This document shows positions 56,519 through 64,000 of a stretch of 64,000 nucleotides of DNA, piece after piece. Position numbers and translations under genes: made by a program. The notes under the pieces are model-generated. The model was not told the DNA's origin, made no database searches, and saw nothing but the letters and a program-made list of their open reading frames with translations. Numbering within the stretch: the stretch's first letter is position 1; each line of letters opens with the position of its first letter. Location: positions 34,410 to 98,409 of the forward strand of contig JAHHHS010000019.1 of assembly GCA_019359215.1 (NCBI GenBank), in the 5' to 3' direction. The DNA is from Nostoc indistinguendum CM1-VF10 (lineage in GTDB: Bacteria; Cyanobacteriota; Cyanobacteriia; Cyanobacteriales; Nostocaceae).

Positions 56519-57772
56519 TTAAGACGCTAGTAATTGTGGCTGAGACATTAAACTTTGGAGAGTATGACGCAACTGGGCGATCGCTTGGGCTTGAGAATCA
56601 CCGGTTTCCTGGAATTGATCCAAAGATTCTCCAATTCCTTGCAGCTTTTGCCGTAAGCCATCGAGAGAATCCTGAATTGGTTGGAGTGCTTCTTGATAAA
56701 GATTCACCCGACCACAGCATTCAGCAGTTGTTCTTCTTAGAGATAGCAAATTTTCCTCGATCGCTTTCAGTTCTTGGCGCTTTTCATCCAAATCATGGGT
56801 TTGATTGTCAATCATTCCCTGATTTAGCCCAATACCAGCACGGATCTGATCAATTTCACGTTCCAACTTTTGGATTTCCTGCGAATATTGTTGTCGCTGG
56901 GTTTCAATTTGTAACAGAATTTGTAATTGTGCTGTTTGCTGGACTAGGGAATTTTGTGCTTGTTGCAATGCATTTTGGCGATCGCTAAATGTTTGCGACA
57001 ATAGCTCGACTTCTTCTTGGTGTTGCGCGATCGCAGTTTTTTGCTCCTGGAGTTTTTGCCAGTGTGGGGTAAGAGTCGCCTGCTGCTTTTCGACCAATTC
57101 AAAGGCCAGATGCAACTGTTCTCTGACTATCTCCGTAGGAGCAACACGACTAGACAAGCGATCGAGTAACTCACTCATTACCCGACTTTGCTCCTCATCC
57201 AAAACCGTCCCCTGTTGGAAATCCGCAAGATGTTCCTCCAGGCGGCGCTGTTCACCCCGCAAATGCTCCCAAGCGCCTTCCAATTCTAGGCGGTTGCCCT
57301 CAACTTCTGTTTGTAACCGTTCAATTTCTTGGCGAGATGTGTCAACTTCCTGCTTTTGCTCCTCTAGTTGTTGCAACTCATCTTCCAATTGTTGCAACTG
57401 TTCTGAGCGTACTTCCATGTCCATTTCACGGCGATTTAACTCTTGCGCCTGAAACGTCAGCGATTGCTTCCACTGATCAATCTCATCTTCCTTAAGCTTG
57501 AATTTCTCCAATTGGCGGGAAAAATTCTGCAAAATGTTGACTAGTGGCCGCCCTGCTTCTTGAATCCGTTGTACTTGACGATTCGGATTCAGTTCAACCA
57601 GTACCAAAGCACCATCATTTAATTTGCTTGCGTCCTCAGCGGCAATCACTTCTTCCGACACAGTATTCCAATTCTGGTCAGTTCGCTGACAAGCTAGCAG
57701 TTTCAGTTCAGTTTTGGCACCGCCACTGAGTAAACCACCTTTCTGTTTTTGTACTTCTGCTAAATACAGCAC
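56519..57772 (-). CDS. hmpF: Pilus motility taxis protein HmpF
   Basis: A 417-aa protein. Its N-terminal globular segment (about 1-85, MLYLAEVQKQKGGLLSGGAK) is followed by long Gln/Glu-rich coiled coil (about 90-400; QLEDELQQLEEQKQEV and similar). This matches cyanobacterial HmpF, needed for type IV pilus activity and gliding of hormogonia and placed divergently next to the hmp chemotaxis genes, as here. The ORF is full length with no lesion visible, unlike the downstream hmp genes. Confidence 0.9.
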   Translation of the reverse strand: MLYLAEVQKQKGGLLSGGAKTELKLLACQRTDQNWNTVSEEVIAAEDASKLNDGALVLVELNPNRQVQRIQEAGRPLVNILQNFSRQLEKFKLKEDEIDQWKQSLTFQAQELNRREMDMEVRSEQLQQLEDELQQLEEQKQEVDTSRQEIERLQTEVEGNRLELEGAWEHLRGEQRRLEEHLADFQQGTVLDEEQSRVMSELLDRLSSRVAPTEIVREQLHLAFELVEKQQATLTPHWQKLQEQKTAIAQHQEEVELLSQTFSDRQNALQQAQNSLVQQTAQLQILLQIETQRQQYSQEIQKLEREIDQIRAGIGLNQGMIDNQTHDLDEKRQELKAIEENLLSLRRTTAECCGRVNLYQEALQPIQDSLDGLRQKLQGIGESLDQFQETGDSQAQAIAQLRHTLQSLMSQPQLLAS

Positions 57773-58157
57773 ACCGTTAGTCCTTTATGGATGCACTTAA
57801 AATTCATGTTTTGGGATATACCTTAAATAATTCTGTTAACTTGCCTCACTGAACCGAAGTTTAGGAGAACAAGACAGACAAAACTATAGACGCCAGATAT
57901 TACGTCTTGATACTTATAAAAGCGAGTTAGTCGCGCCTTTATATTTTGTACTGATGGCAGTGATGATGACTTCCGTGTTAACACTAGCTTTGTCGAAGTG
58001 TATTACGAAAGATTAAGGTTTATAGCTGAATCTGTTTCCTAATGACAACAAGAAACAGGGTAAAAATTTTGCCAATACTTCATAATCAATACTTAAAGAA
58101 GAAGTCAGAATTTAGAATTCTGAATTCAGCAATACTGAAGGAGTACTTTTTAGATCA
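57773..58157. other. Divergent hmpF-hmpA promoter region
   Basis: A 385-bp AT-rich spacer between hmpF and hmpA. It includes the short palindrome TTTAGAATTCTGAATTC near 58111. In Nostoc punctiforme the homologous region drives hormogonium-specific expression; I cannot identify a sigma-factor box from sequence alone. Confidence 0.45.
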
Positions 58158-58898
58158 ATGCAGGGAAATTTAAATGAAATTGATATTTGCAGTATTTTGC
58201 AATTGATTGATTTAGGGCAGCGAACTGGGCAACTATGGGTGAGAGCTACTGGTCACCATAACAACAAACTGGCTGGAGATGGAGCAAGCATTTATCGCCC
58301 CAAACAACAGTCTTGGTTCGTCTTTTTCCTCAATGGTCAAATTATCTATTGTCAAGAAGGCGAGAGTAGTTTATCCAGAATTAACGATTATTTACGTCAT
58401 TACCGAGTTGAGACACGACTCACTGACAAACAAATTGCCTCCCTACCATCAACCGACGCACCAGAGTATGCCTATCTTTGGGCACTCTTGGAGCGGAATA
58501 TTATCAACCCTAAGATAGCTGCTAGTATCATTCACGGTTTGGTGCATGAAACCCTTTTTGACCTGCTGAGTTTACACCAAGGAAACTTCATTTTCCATCA
58601 AGGTGCAGCACTTGCCCCGCAATTAAATACTTTCGAGATTGCTCCCTTTGTTACAAAAATTACGAAGCAGGTGCAAGAGTGGAAGCAGCTGTATCCGCAC
58701 ATTCAGTCACCCGAACAATTGCCAGTGCTATCTCACAAAGTTCAGCTACAATCCTCGCTACCAGAAACAACCGTAAGTAAGCTACAACATTGGGCTGACG
58801 GTAAAACATCCTTGCGTCAACTGGCCCGCTATCTCAACCGAGACATTTTGACAGTGGCTAAGGCAATATATCCATATGTGCAACAGAGTTGGTTATAA
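58158..58898 (+). CDS. hmpA: HmpA-like DUF4388 (PATAN) protein, truncated by nonsense codon
   Basis: A 246-aa N-terminal part of a PatA/PixG-type regulator. The DUF4388/PATAN domain begins MQGNLNEIDICSILQLIDLG and continues through RTGQLWV, FFLNGQIIYC and ETLFDLLSL. A helical segment ends AIYPYVQQSWL at TAA 58896-58898. Directly after this codon the same frame continues (LVYSLTTKR...GRIVCIDDAIAIG) into a receiver domain. The complete gene would be DUF4388-linker-REC, as in HmpA/PatA. A single nonsense change therefore separates the two domains. The residue replaced is unknown (CAA to TAA would fit). Confidence 0.85.
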   Translation: MQGNLNEIDICSILQLIDLGQRTGQLWVRATGHHNNKLAGDGASIYRPKQQSWFVFFLNGQIIYCQEGESSLSRINDYLRHYRVETRLTDKQIASLPSTDAPEYAYLWALLERNIINPKIAASIIHGLVHETLFDLLSLHQGNFIFHQGAALAPQLNTFEIAPFVTKITKQVQEWKQLYPHIQSPEQLPVLSHKVQLQSSLPETTVSKLQHWADGKTSLRQLARYLNRDILTVAKAIYPYVQQSWL

Positions 58899-59246
58899 CT
58901 AGTATATTCACTCACAACTAAACGAGATACTCATACTGATAACTGTGAATTGAAGGAAAAACACAAGGGGCGGATAGTATGTATTGACGATGCGATCGCC
59001 ATCGGTGAGACTATAAATTCGATCTTACAACCACAAGGTTATGAATCGATCGCTCTCACCAATCCTTTAGAGGCACTGAGTCTGGTTTTTCAACTAAAAC
59101 CGGATTTAATTTTATGCGACATTGCCATGTCGGAATTAGAGGGGTACGAGATTTGCGCCATGCTGCGCCATTCAACAGCATTTGGACTTTTTAAGTGGCA
59201 GTGGTCAAGACCATTTCCGACCAGAATTACAAGTAGAAAGTCCTGA
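58899..59246 (+). pseudogene. hmpA: hmpA receiver-domain remnant, 3' deleted
   Basis: In frame with the DUF4388 part, this reads GRIVCIDDAIAIGETINSIL, then NPLEALSLVFQLKPDLILCD (phospho-acceptor Asp) and [16 protein letters not shown]. After about 59180 similarity to REC domains stops, before the conserved Ser/Thr and Lys (usually LTGK and TKPF). The remaining residues ([12 protein letters not shown]) are hmpC read in the wrong frame. Translation could restart at TTG 58950, but half of the receiver is missing. Confidence 0.8.
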
Positions 59247-59700
59247 AGGTGAGTTACATTTGAGGTTTTACATTCCCTCGCATCAGGAGTTTGCACTACA
59301 AGCAACTGGCATTCGGGAGGTAATTGAACTAAGTCCTGATAGAATCACCCCGATTCCTAATGCTTCTCCTTTACTTTTGGGTACTCTAAATTTACGAGGT
59401 CGAGTTATTTGGGTGGCTGATTTGGGTCAATTTCTGGGGGAAGCAAGTGCATTAAACACGGATAAAGCTGAAATTCCGGTGATTGCCATTGAAGAGCAAG
59501 ACACAATAGTGGGTTTAGCAGTAGAGGAAATCGGTGGTATGCACTGGTTAGATGTCCAGAATCTCATGCCACCAACCAGTGTTCCAGATACTATGGCTCC
59601 CTTTTTACGTGGAGATTGGTTATTAGGTGCTAAAAACAACCAGTGTCTAGGGCTGCTCGATCAAATGGCAATTTTACGAAGTGCTAGGTGGGCAGGATGA
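59182..59700 (+). CDS. hmpC: CheW-like protein HmpC, native start missing
   Basis: A 172-aa CheW domain that couples receptors to a CheA kinase: [19 protein letters not shown], then [20 protein letters not shown] and [13 protein letters not shown]. The first codon available is TTG 59182, inside the deletion junction with hmpA; no ATG or good ribosome binding site precedes it. The frame opens within the DFLSGSGQ stretch that in relatives lies after the true start. The CheW core is intact, but expression is doubtful. It overlaps the hmpD region at its 3' end (stop TGA 59698-59700). Confidence 0.82.
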   Translation: MDFLSGSGQDHFRPELQVESPEGELHLRFYIPSHQEFALQATGIREVIELSPDRITPIPNASPLLLGTLNLRGRVIWVADLGQFLGEASALNTDKAEIPVIAIEEQDTIVGLAVEEIGGMHWLDVQNLMPPTSVPDTMAPFLRGDWLLGAKNNQCLGLLDQMAILRSARWAG

Positions 59701-59714
59701 AATTGGAGGAGGAA

Positions 59715-62645
59715 ATGGCAATAAGTATTGATAATTTCGAGCCAACATATCAACAGGCGATGACCGCCTATGTTCAAAGGAATTATGAGGTTGCCGCCAC
59801 TTTAGTTGATCAAGTGGTGCAAAATTTACCAAAAGACCCCAATACCCATTTGTTAAGGGGTCACATCTACTATGTTTTGCAGCAGTACGATGTAGCAAAA
59901 GAAGAATATCAACAGGTATTAGGCTTGACTAACGATCAAGAAATTATTGGTTTTGCCAATAATGGAATTGAGAATATCAATCAATATTTACAGTCATTCA
60001 GTGGAGAGATTGATACATCAGGTAGTCAAGAGCAAATAAATTCTCCAGAGATATCTGATGCACTGGCATATAGCGAACAAGAATTAGGAGATTTGGAGGT
60101 TAATGAGGAGTTTGACAGCAAGAATCTTGATTTGAACTTTTTTGGAGAGCATCAAGAAGCTGGGGATGGCATTGAAGAGCTATCTTCAAATAGTCCATTT
60201 GATATACCTACAGAAGATAGTATTGGAACAGGGCAAATATCAGATTTTTCTACAGCTTTTGGTGACGATCCTTTTGCCTTCAATGAAGAATCACAGGAAC
60301 AAGAGTCTAGTAGCAACACTTGGGAGGCGAAAACAGAGTTAGAGTTGCCCGCTTTCTGGCAAGAAGATGTATCAGAAGAGAACCATGAAGAATCACTAGT
60401 AAATAGTCATTTTTCAGATAAGGGGATAAATTCTAATCACGGGAATTCAGATATTGACAATAATAACTTTTCATCTTCTAATTCAAAAAGTGGTAACAAA
60501 GAGAATAATTTCCCTGATTTGTCGAGTGAGCCAAAATTTCCAGAACTTAGTATTGACAAATTAGAATATACAAAATCTAGTTTGGGAGACGAAACTTTAC
60601 TTATTGTTGACGAAGAACTTAGAAATAGTTCCTCAACAAGTAACCACAGTCAATATGATTTGCCTGAGACCGAAGCGCATAATTGGTTAAAGCCAAAAAC
60701 TTTTGAAGTAGGAGAAGCTTTTGTTCCAGATTTATCTGATGATTCTTCATCTTTTAGCAGCAATTTACCTTTAAAAGAAAAGCAGTTAAAATCAGGTGAA
60801 CTCATTGGTAAAAATAGCTTTGATGACGATGATAATTTTGATATGGAAGCATTTGAGTCTGCCTTTGGCTCAGAGGGTTTAAGCTCTTATGAAGACTCAA
60901 ACAATATACTGAATGGAGAAAATTCTAAGAGCAATATAGAATTTTTAGATGACTTTGAGGAATTTGATGATTTAGGCAGCATTCCAGGGTTTGACCTACT
61001 CGAAGGAGATTCTAACTTCGGTGATCTAGCAATGCATTCTGCTCCATCAGAAACCAGTGGCAGTGGACGCTCTCAAGTCGTGGAAGCTTCTGCAAGTAAT
61101 GCAGCCGATCGCGATGAGGAACTCTTCTCAATGACTGGTTCCCATGAAGAAGTTCCAGTTTTTAGCCAAACAGATGTCTCGAAGCTAGAACCCAACGTCA
61201 GCGTCGAGCAAGGATGGTTAGCACCATTAGAGAATGCCTCCATAGAAAGAAAACAATGGTTAATTGCTGGCAGTGTAGGCATTGTCTCGGCGCTGGTTGT
61301 AGCCACAGTTAGCTTTGTGGCTACCACATTTTCGCCACCCCAACAACGAGAATCAGTACGAAACACAGGTTGGGCAATGTCCCTCGCCGCTGGGATTGCA
61401 GGTTTTGCTACCGCAGGCTTTATGGGGAATCTTGCACTCAAACAAATTCGGCGCACAACCAACGATCTGCAAGCTCAGTTTGAGGCTGTACGTCAAGGAA
61501 ATTTGAATGCTCAAGCCACGGTGTATTCTGAAGATGAGTTGGGGCATTTAGCCACTGGCTTTAATGAAATTGCACGGGTAATTTTCACGACTACAAGTGA
61601 AGCCCAACGAAAAGCCGATGAACAAGAGGAAGCCAAAGAAAACCTGCAACGTCAGGTAATTCGCCTTTTAGATGATGTGGAAGGAGCTGCTAGAGGCGAT
61701 TTAACAGTCCAAGCTGAAGTTACAGCCGACGTATTGGGAGCCGTAGCTGATGCCTTTAACCTGACAATTCAAAACCTGCGGGATATTGTGCAACAGGTAA
61801 AAGTGGCAGCGAAGGATGTAACAAAAGGTGCAACCAACTCCGAAACCTTTGCGAGAGCCTTATCTAGTGATGCTTTGCGCCAAGCAGAAGAGTTGGCAGT
61901 GACGCTGAATTCTGTACAGGTAATGACTGACTCGATTCAGCGGGTAGCCGAGGCGGCGCGGGAAGCTGAAACCGTTGCCCGTGATGCTAGTACGATCGCC
62001 TTGAAAGGTGGCGAAGCAGTAGAAAATACTGTGGCAGGGATTTTGGAAATTCGAGAAACTGTTGCCGAAACCACTCGCAAAGTGAAACGGTTAGCGGAAT
62101 CTTCCCAAGAAATTTCTAAAATTGTGGCGTTGATTTCCCAGATTGCTTCTAGAACAAACTTACTGGCACTCAATGCTAGTATTGAGGCGGCAAGGGCGGG
62201 AGAAGCTGGACGCGGGTTTGCGATCGTTGCAGACGAAGTGCGCCAGTTAGCAGACAAATCTGCTAAATCTCTCAAGGAAATTGAACAAATTGTGATGCAA
62301 ATCCAAAGCGAAACAGGCTCTGTAATGACCGCGATGGAAGAAGGCACACAACAAGTAATTAAAGGGACAAAATTGGCAGAAGAAGCCAAGCGATCGCTCG
62401 AAAACATTATTCAAGTGGCGAATCGTATCGATATTCTTGTGCGCTCGATTACTACCGACACTGTGGAACAAACTGAAACCTCCCGCGCCGTCGCTCACGT
62501 AATGCAATCAGTAGAACTCACTGCACAAGAAACTTCCCAGGAAGCACAACGAGTTTCAGGTGCCCTACAACACTTAGCAGGTGTATCCCGTAACTTGATC
62601 GCCTCCGTTGAACGTTTCCGAGTGGAAACTATGGAAACCAGATAA
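59715..62645 (+). CDS. hmpD: Methyl-accepting chemotaxis-like protein HmpD
   Basis: A 976-aa receptor. N-terminal TPR-like repeats (about 1-100; [20 protein letters not shown], its core [15 protein letters not shown]) precede a long acidic Ser/Asn/Glu-rich low-complexity region (about 110-500). Two adjacent transmembrane helices follow (about 515-535 and 558-580; [19 protein letters not shown] and [20 protein letters not shown]), then HAMP domains and a full MCP signalling domain with hairpin tip [29 protein letters not shown] site supports ATG 59715; ATG 59697, overlapping the hmpC stop, is also possible. It lacks a periplasmic ligand domain, so sensing is likely cytosolic or by partner. It looks intact. 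Confidence 0.9.
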   Translation: MAISIDNFEPTYQQAMTAYVQRNYEVAATLVDQVVQNLPKDPNTHLLRGHIYYVLQQYDVAKEEYQQVLGLTNDQEIIGFANNGIENINQYLQSFSGEIDTSGSQEQINSPEISDALAYSEQELGDLEVNEEFDSKNLDLNFFGEHQEAGDGIEELSSNSPFDIPTEDSIGTGQISDFSTAFGDDPFAFNEESQEQESSSNTWEAKTELELPAFWQEDVSEENHEESLVNSHFSDKGINSNHGNSDIDNNNFSSSNSKSGNKENNFPDLSSEPKFPELSIDKLEYTKSSLGDETLLIVDEELRNSSSTSNHSQYDLPETEAHNWLKPKTFEVGEAFVPDLSDDSSSFSSNLPLKEKQLKSGELIGKNSFDDDDNFDMEAFESAFGSEGLSSYEDSNNILNGENSKSNIEFLDDFEEFDDLGSIPGFDLLEGDSNFGDLAMHSAPSETSGSGRSQVVEASASNAADRDEELFSMTGSHEEVPVFSQTDVSKLEPNVSVEQGWLAPLENASIERKQWLIAGSVGIVSALVVATVSFVATTFSPPQQRESVRNTGWAMSLAAGIAGFATAGFMGNLALKQIRRTTNDLQAQFEAVRQGNLNAQATVYSEDELGHLATGFNEIARVIFTTTSEAQRKADEQEEAKENLQRQVIRLLDDVEGAARGDLTVQAEVTADVLGAVADAFNLTIQNLRDIVQQVKVAAKDVTKGATNSETFARALSSDALRQAEELAVTLNSVQVMTDSIQRVAEAAREAETVARDASTIALKGGEAVENTVAGILEIRETVAETTRKVKRLAESSQEISKIVALISQIASRTNLLALNASIEAARAGEAGRGFAIVADEVRQLADKSAKSLKEIEQIVMQIQSETGSVMTAMEEGTQQVIKGTKLAEEAKRSLENIIQVANRIDILVRSITTDTVEQTETSRAVAHVMQSVELTAQETSQEAQRVSGALQHLAGVSRNLIASVERFRVETMETR

Positions 62646-62728
62646 ATTGTCATTTGTCCTTTGTCTTTTGTTATTTGCTAATGACCAATGACCAATGACC
62701 AATGACCAATGACTAATGACTAAAAAAC
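62646..62728. repeat. Heptameric tandem repeat between hmpD and hmpE
   Basis: TCATTTGTCCTTTGTC followed by TGACCAATGACCAATGACC and TGACTAATGACTAA units, ending just before the hmpE ATG. It is the same family as at 1800-1885. Confidence 0.8.
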
Positions 62729-62729
62729 T

Positions 62730-63938
62730 ATGCTGCCGGAACAACAACAGCGGATTTTGGGTTACTTTATCGAAGAAGCCAGGGATCACCTGAATGCCAT
62801 TGAGCAGGGGTTGCTGAATTTAGAGGGTACCCTGAACGACCCGGAAATGATCAGTGAGGTCTTCCGGGCGGCTCACTCCATCAAAGGAGGAGCGGCGATG
62901 CTTGGATTGACTAGCATCCAGCATACCTCTCACCGTCTGGAAGATTGTTTCAAAGTTCTCAAAGATCATCCGGTTCAGATTGACCAAAAGTTAGAGTCTT
63001 TGTTTCTTGGTGTATCTGATACCCTGAAAGCGCTGTTAGAGCATTTGAGTGGGCCTTATGGTCTTTCCGAAGATGCAGCTAATACTTTGATGTCAGAAAC
63101 TGAGCCAGTCTTTCAATGGTTGTATCAGCATCTAGAACTGCTTGTAGAACAAGGGAAAGGGGGAGTAGCTAGCACAACAGAACTACACACAACCTCTGTA
63201 GAGGATGTCTCCGCACTTACAGAACTTTTTCTACGCCGAGATGTTCCTAGTTTGCCAGAAGATACCCATCAGCAATCTCCAGAAATATCCTTCTCAGTAA
63301 CACCTCAAGAGGTACGAGCGGTAGCTACCGCTAAAGAAAATCATAATTGGGGCGAGTTTCAAGCCCAGGTGTTACAAAGACTGCGGGAAATGTTGCAACT
63401 GTTTAAGCAAACCACAACACCCTCAACTCGGCAAAATCTTCAACAATGCTGTTACCAGTTAGTCAAACTTGGTGAGACTTGGAATTTGTCCAAGTGGTGT
63501 GGTTTGTGTCAAGCAGCAGCCAGTGCGATCGGTAATCCTGAAAATACCTATCTCACCTTAGCTAAAATTGTCATTACCGAAATCAAGCAAGCTCAAGAAT
63601 TAGTCCTGCAAGGTAGAGAAGCCGAAATTGCAATTAGTCAGCAACTAGAAGCACTTTTGAGCTTTGCAGAAATTGAGTTATTAGAAGTTATCCCTGATTT
63701 GTTTAACGAACAGTCTGCGGCTTTGACAGAATCATCAACTGCGTTAGAGCCAATTATATTTGGTAACACCGAGCCGTTAGTGATAACTAACTTAGCCCAG
63801 ACAACTGAAGAACTTAATCTAGACGAAGATACTAGGGTTCGCCCTTATCTTCAACAAGGGACACCACTAAACCACACTAGTACAAAACGGCGTAAGTTAA
63901 TGAACCATTATGATGAGATAATAAGTAAGTACAATTAA
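62730..63938 (+). pseudogene. hmpE: CheA-like HmpE, truncated after the N-terminal region
   Basis: A 402-aa ORF whose first 130 residues are an HPt domain (YFIEEARDHLNAIEQGLLN; phospho-acceptor His in VFRAAHSIKGGAAMLG). A helical linker follows to about 385. The dimerisation, HATPase, CheW-like and receiver domains of CheA hybrids (about 1000 residues or more in Nostoc HmpE) are absent. The tail after about 385 (KRRKLMNHYDEIISKYN) does not look like the family, and TAA is at 63936. It cannot act as a kinase by itself. The missing part could lie beyond the window if an insertion split the gene. Confidence 0.82.
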
Positions 63939-63970
63939 AGTTGTTTTGAGTTATAAAAAGGAATCAGCGT

Positions 63971-64000
63971 GTGGCGAGATTAGCACCACAAACATTAAAA
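63971..64000 (+). CDS. Start of an unidentified gene (possible HNH endonuclease), partial
   Basis: AAGGAAT about 9 nt upstream of GTG 63971 opens a frame reading VARLAPQTLK to the window edge. (A/V)RLAPKTLK-type starts occur in some small HNH endonucleases, but ten codons are too few to be sure. It lies where hmpE should continue. Confidence 0.3.
   Translation, partial: MARLAPQTLK

Noticed and set aside
61937..62407. A 156-codon minus-strand ORF inside hmpD
   Set aside because: It is antisense to the conserved MCP signalling domain, whose Ala/Glu codon pattern generates open antisense frames.

Overview
The window comes from a filamentous, heterocyst-forming type cyanobacterium of the Nostoc/Anabaena lineage. 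The base composition is AT-leaning, HIP1 palindromes (GCGATCGC) are frequent, and spacers carry the short Nostocales repeats (TGACCAA heptads, GGGAGCAG and ATGCCCA tracts). Gene content agrees: SasA, a CRR7-like NDH protein, KGK-domain proteins, DUF1400/DUF2839/DUF2854/DUF3493 families, LysRS with a KTSC tail, and a hormogonium chemotaxis (hmp-type) locus.

Layout. 0.1-4 kb: malQ, a Nudix hydrolase, and a pentapeptide-repeat protein joined in frame to RidA. 4-11 kb: two Ser/Thr kinases (one with seven WD40 repeats) around a membrane heme-motif DUF3365/HAMP sensor, a ClpP/SDH-like membrane protease and a secreted peptidoglycan-binding protein with a TPTPGA tandem repeat. 11-19.4 kb: a 472-aa membrane protein, then the translation/transcription operon rimP-nusA-ylxR-infB with a terminator-like hairpin in the rimP leader, then a membrane protein. 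19.6-23.4 kb: small conserved proteins, a beta-helix/SLH surface protein, DUF3493 and tRNA-Thr(CGU). 23.7-28 kb: an unlisted 52-aa minus-strand ORF with its own terminator, then a decayed segment in which a TPR-CHAT protein, a PemK/MazF-type toxin-antitoxin pair, a GDSL esterase and a peptidase tail have been cut and joined. 28-43 kb: an SLH lipoprotein, SasA, a GGDEF response regulator, CRR7-like, DUF2854, a receiver protein, polyphosphate kinase, an orphan histidine kinase and a secreted protein. 42-56 kb: a TPR protein and a sigma-like factor, a glyoxalase-like protein, lysS, a frameshifted Uma2 gene, an LTxxQ periplasmic protein, an M48 protease, a DinG-like protein with a degenerate P-loop, DUF2839, prolyl oligopeptidase, two KGK-domain genes and tilS. 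56-64 kb: a dead Rpn/DUF2887 gene and the hmp locus.

The most striking observation is the hmp locus. hmpF and the MCP-like hmpD look intact. hmpA is split by one in-frame TAA between its DUF4388 and receiver domains. The receiver is then fused out of frame to hmpC lacking its native start, so hmpB (CheY-like) is absent. The CheA-like hmpE stops after its HPt/N-terminal region and is followed by what may be the start of a different gene. Read literally, the strain has lost the phosphorelay steering hormogonium pilus motility while keeping the receptor and HmpF. Together with the decayed 26.8-27.5 kb segment and other pseudogenes, this suggests ongoing genome erosion, as in lab-domesticated, planktonic or symbiotic lineages (inference).
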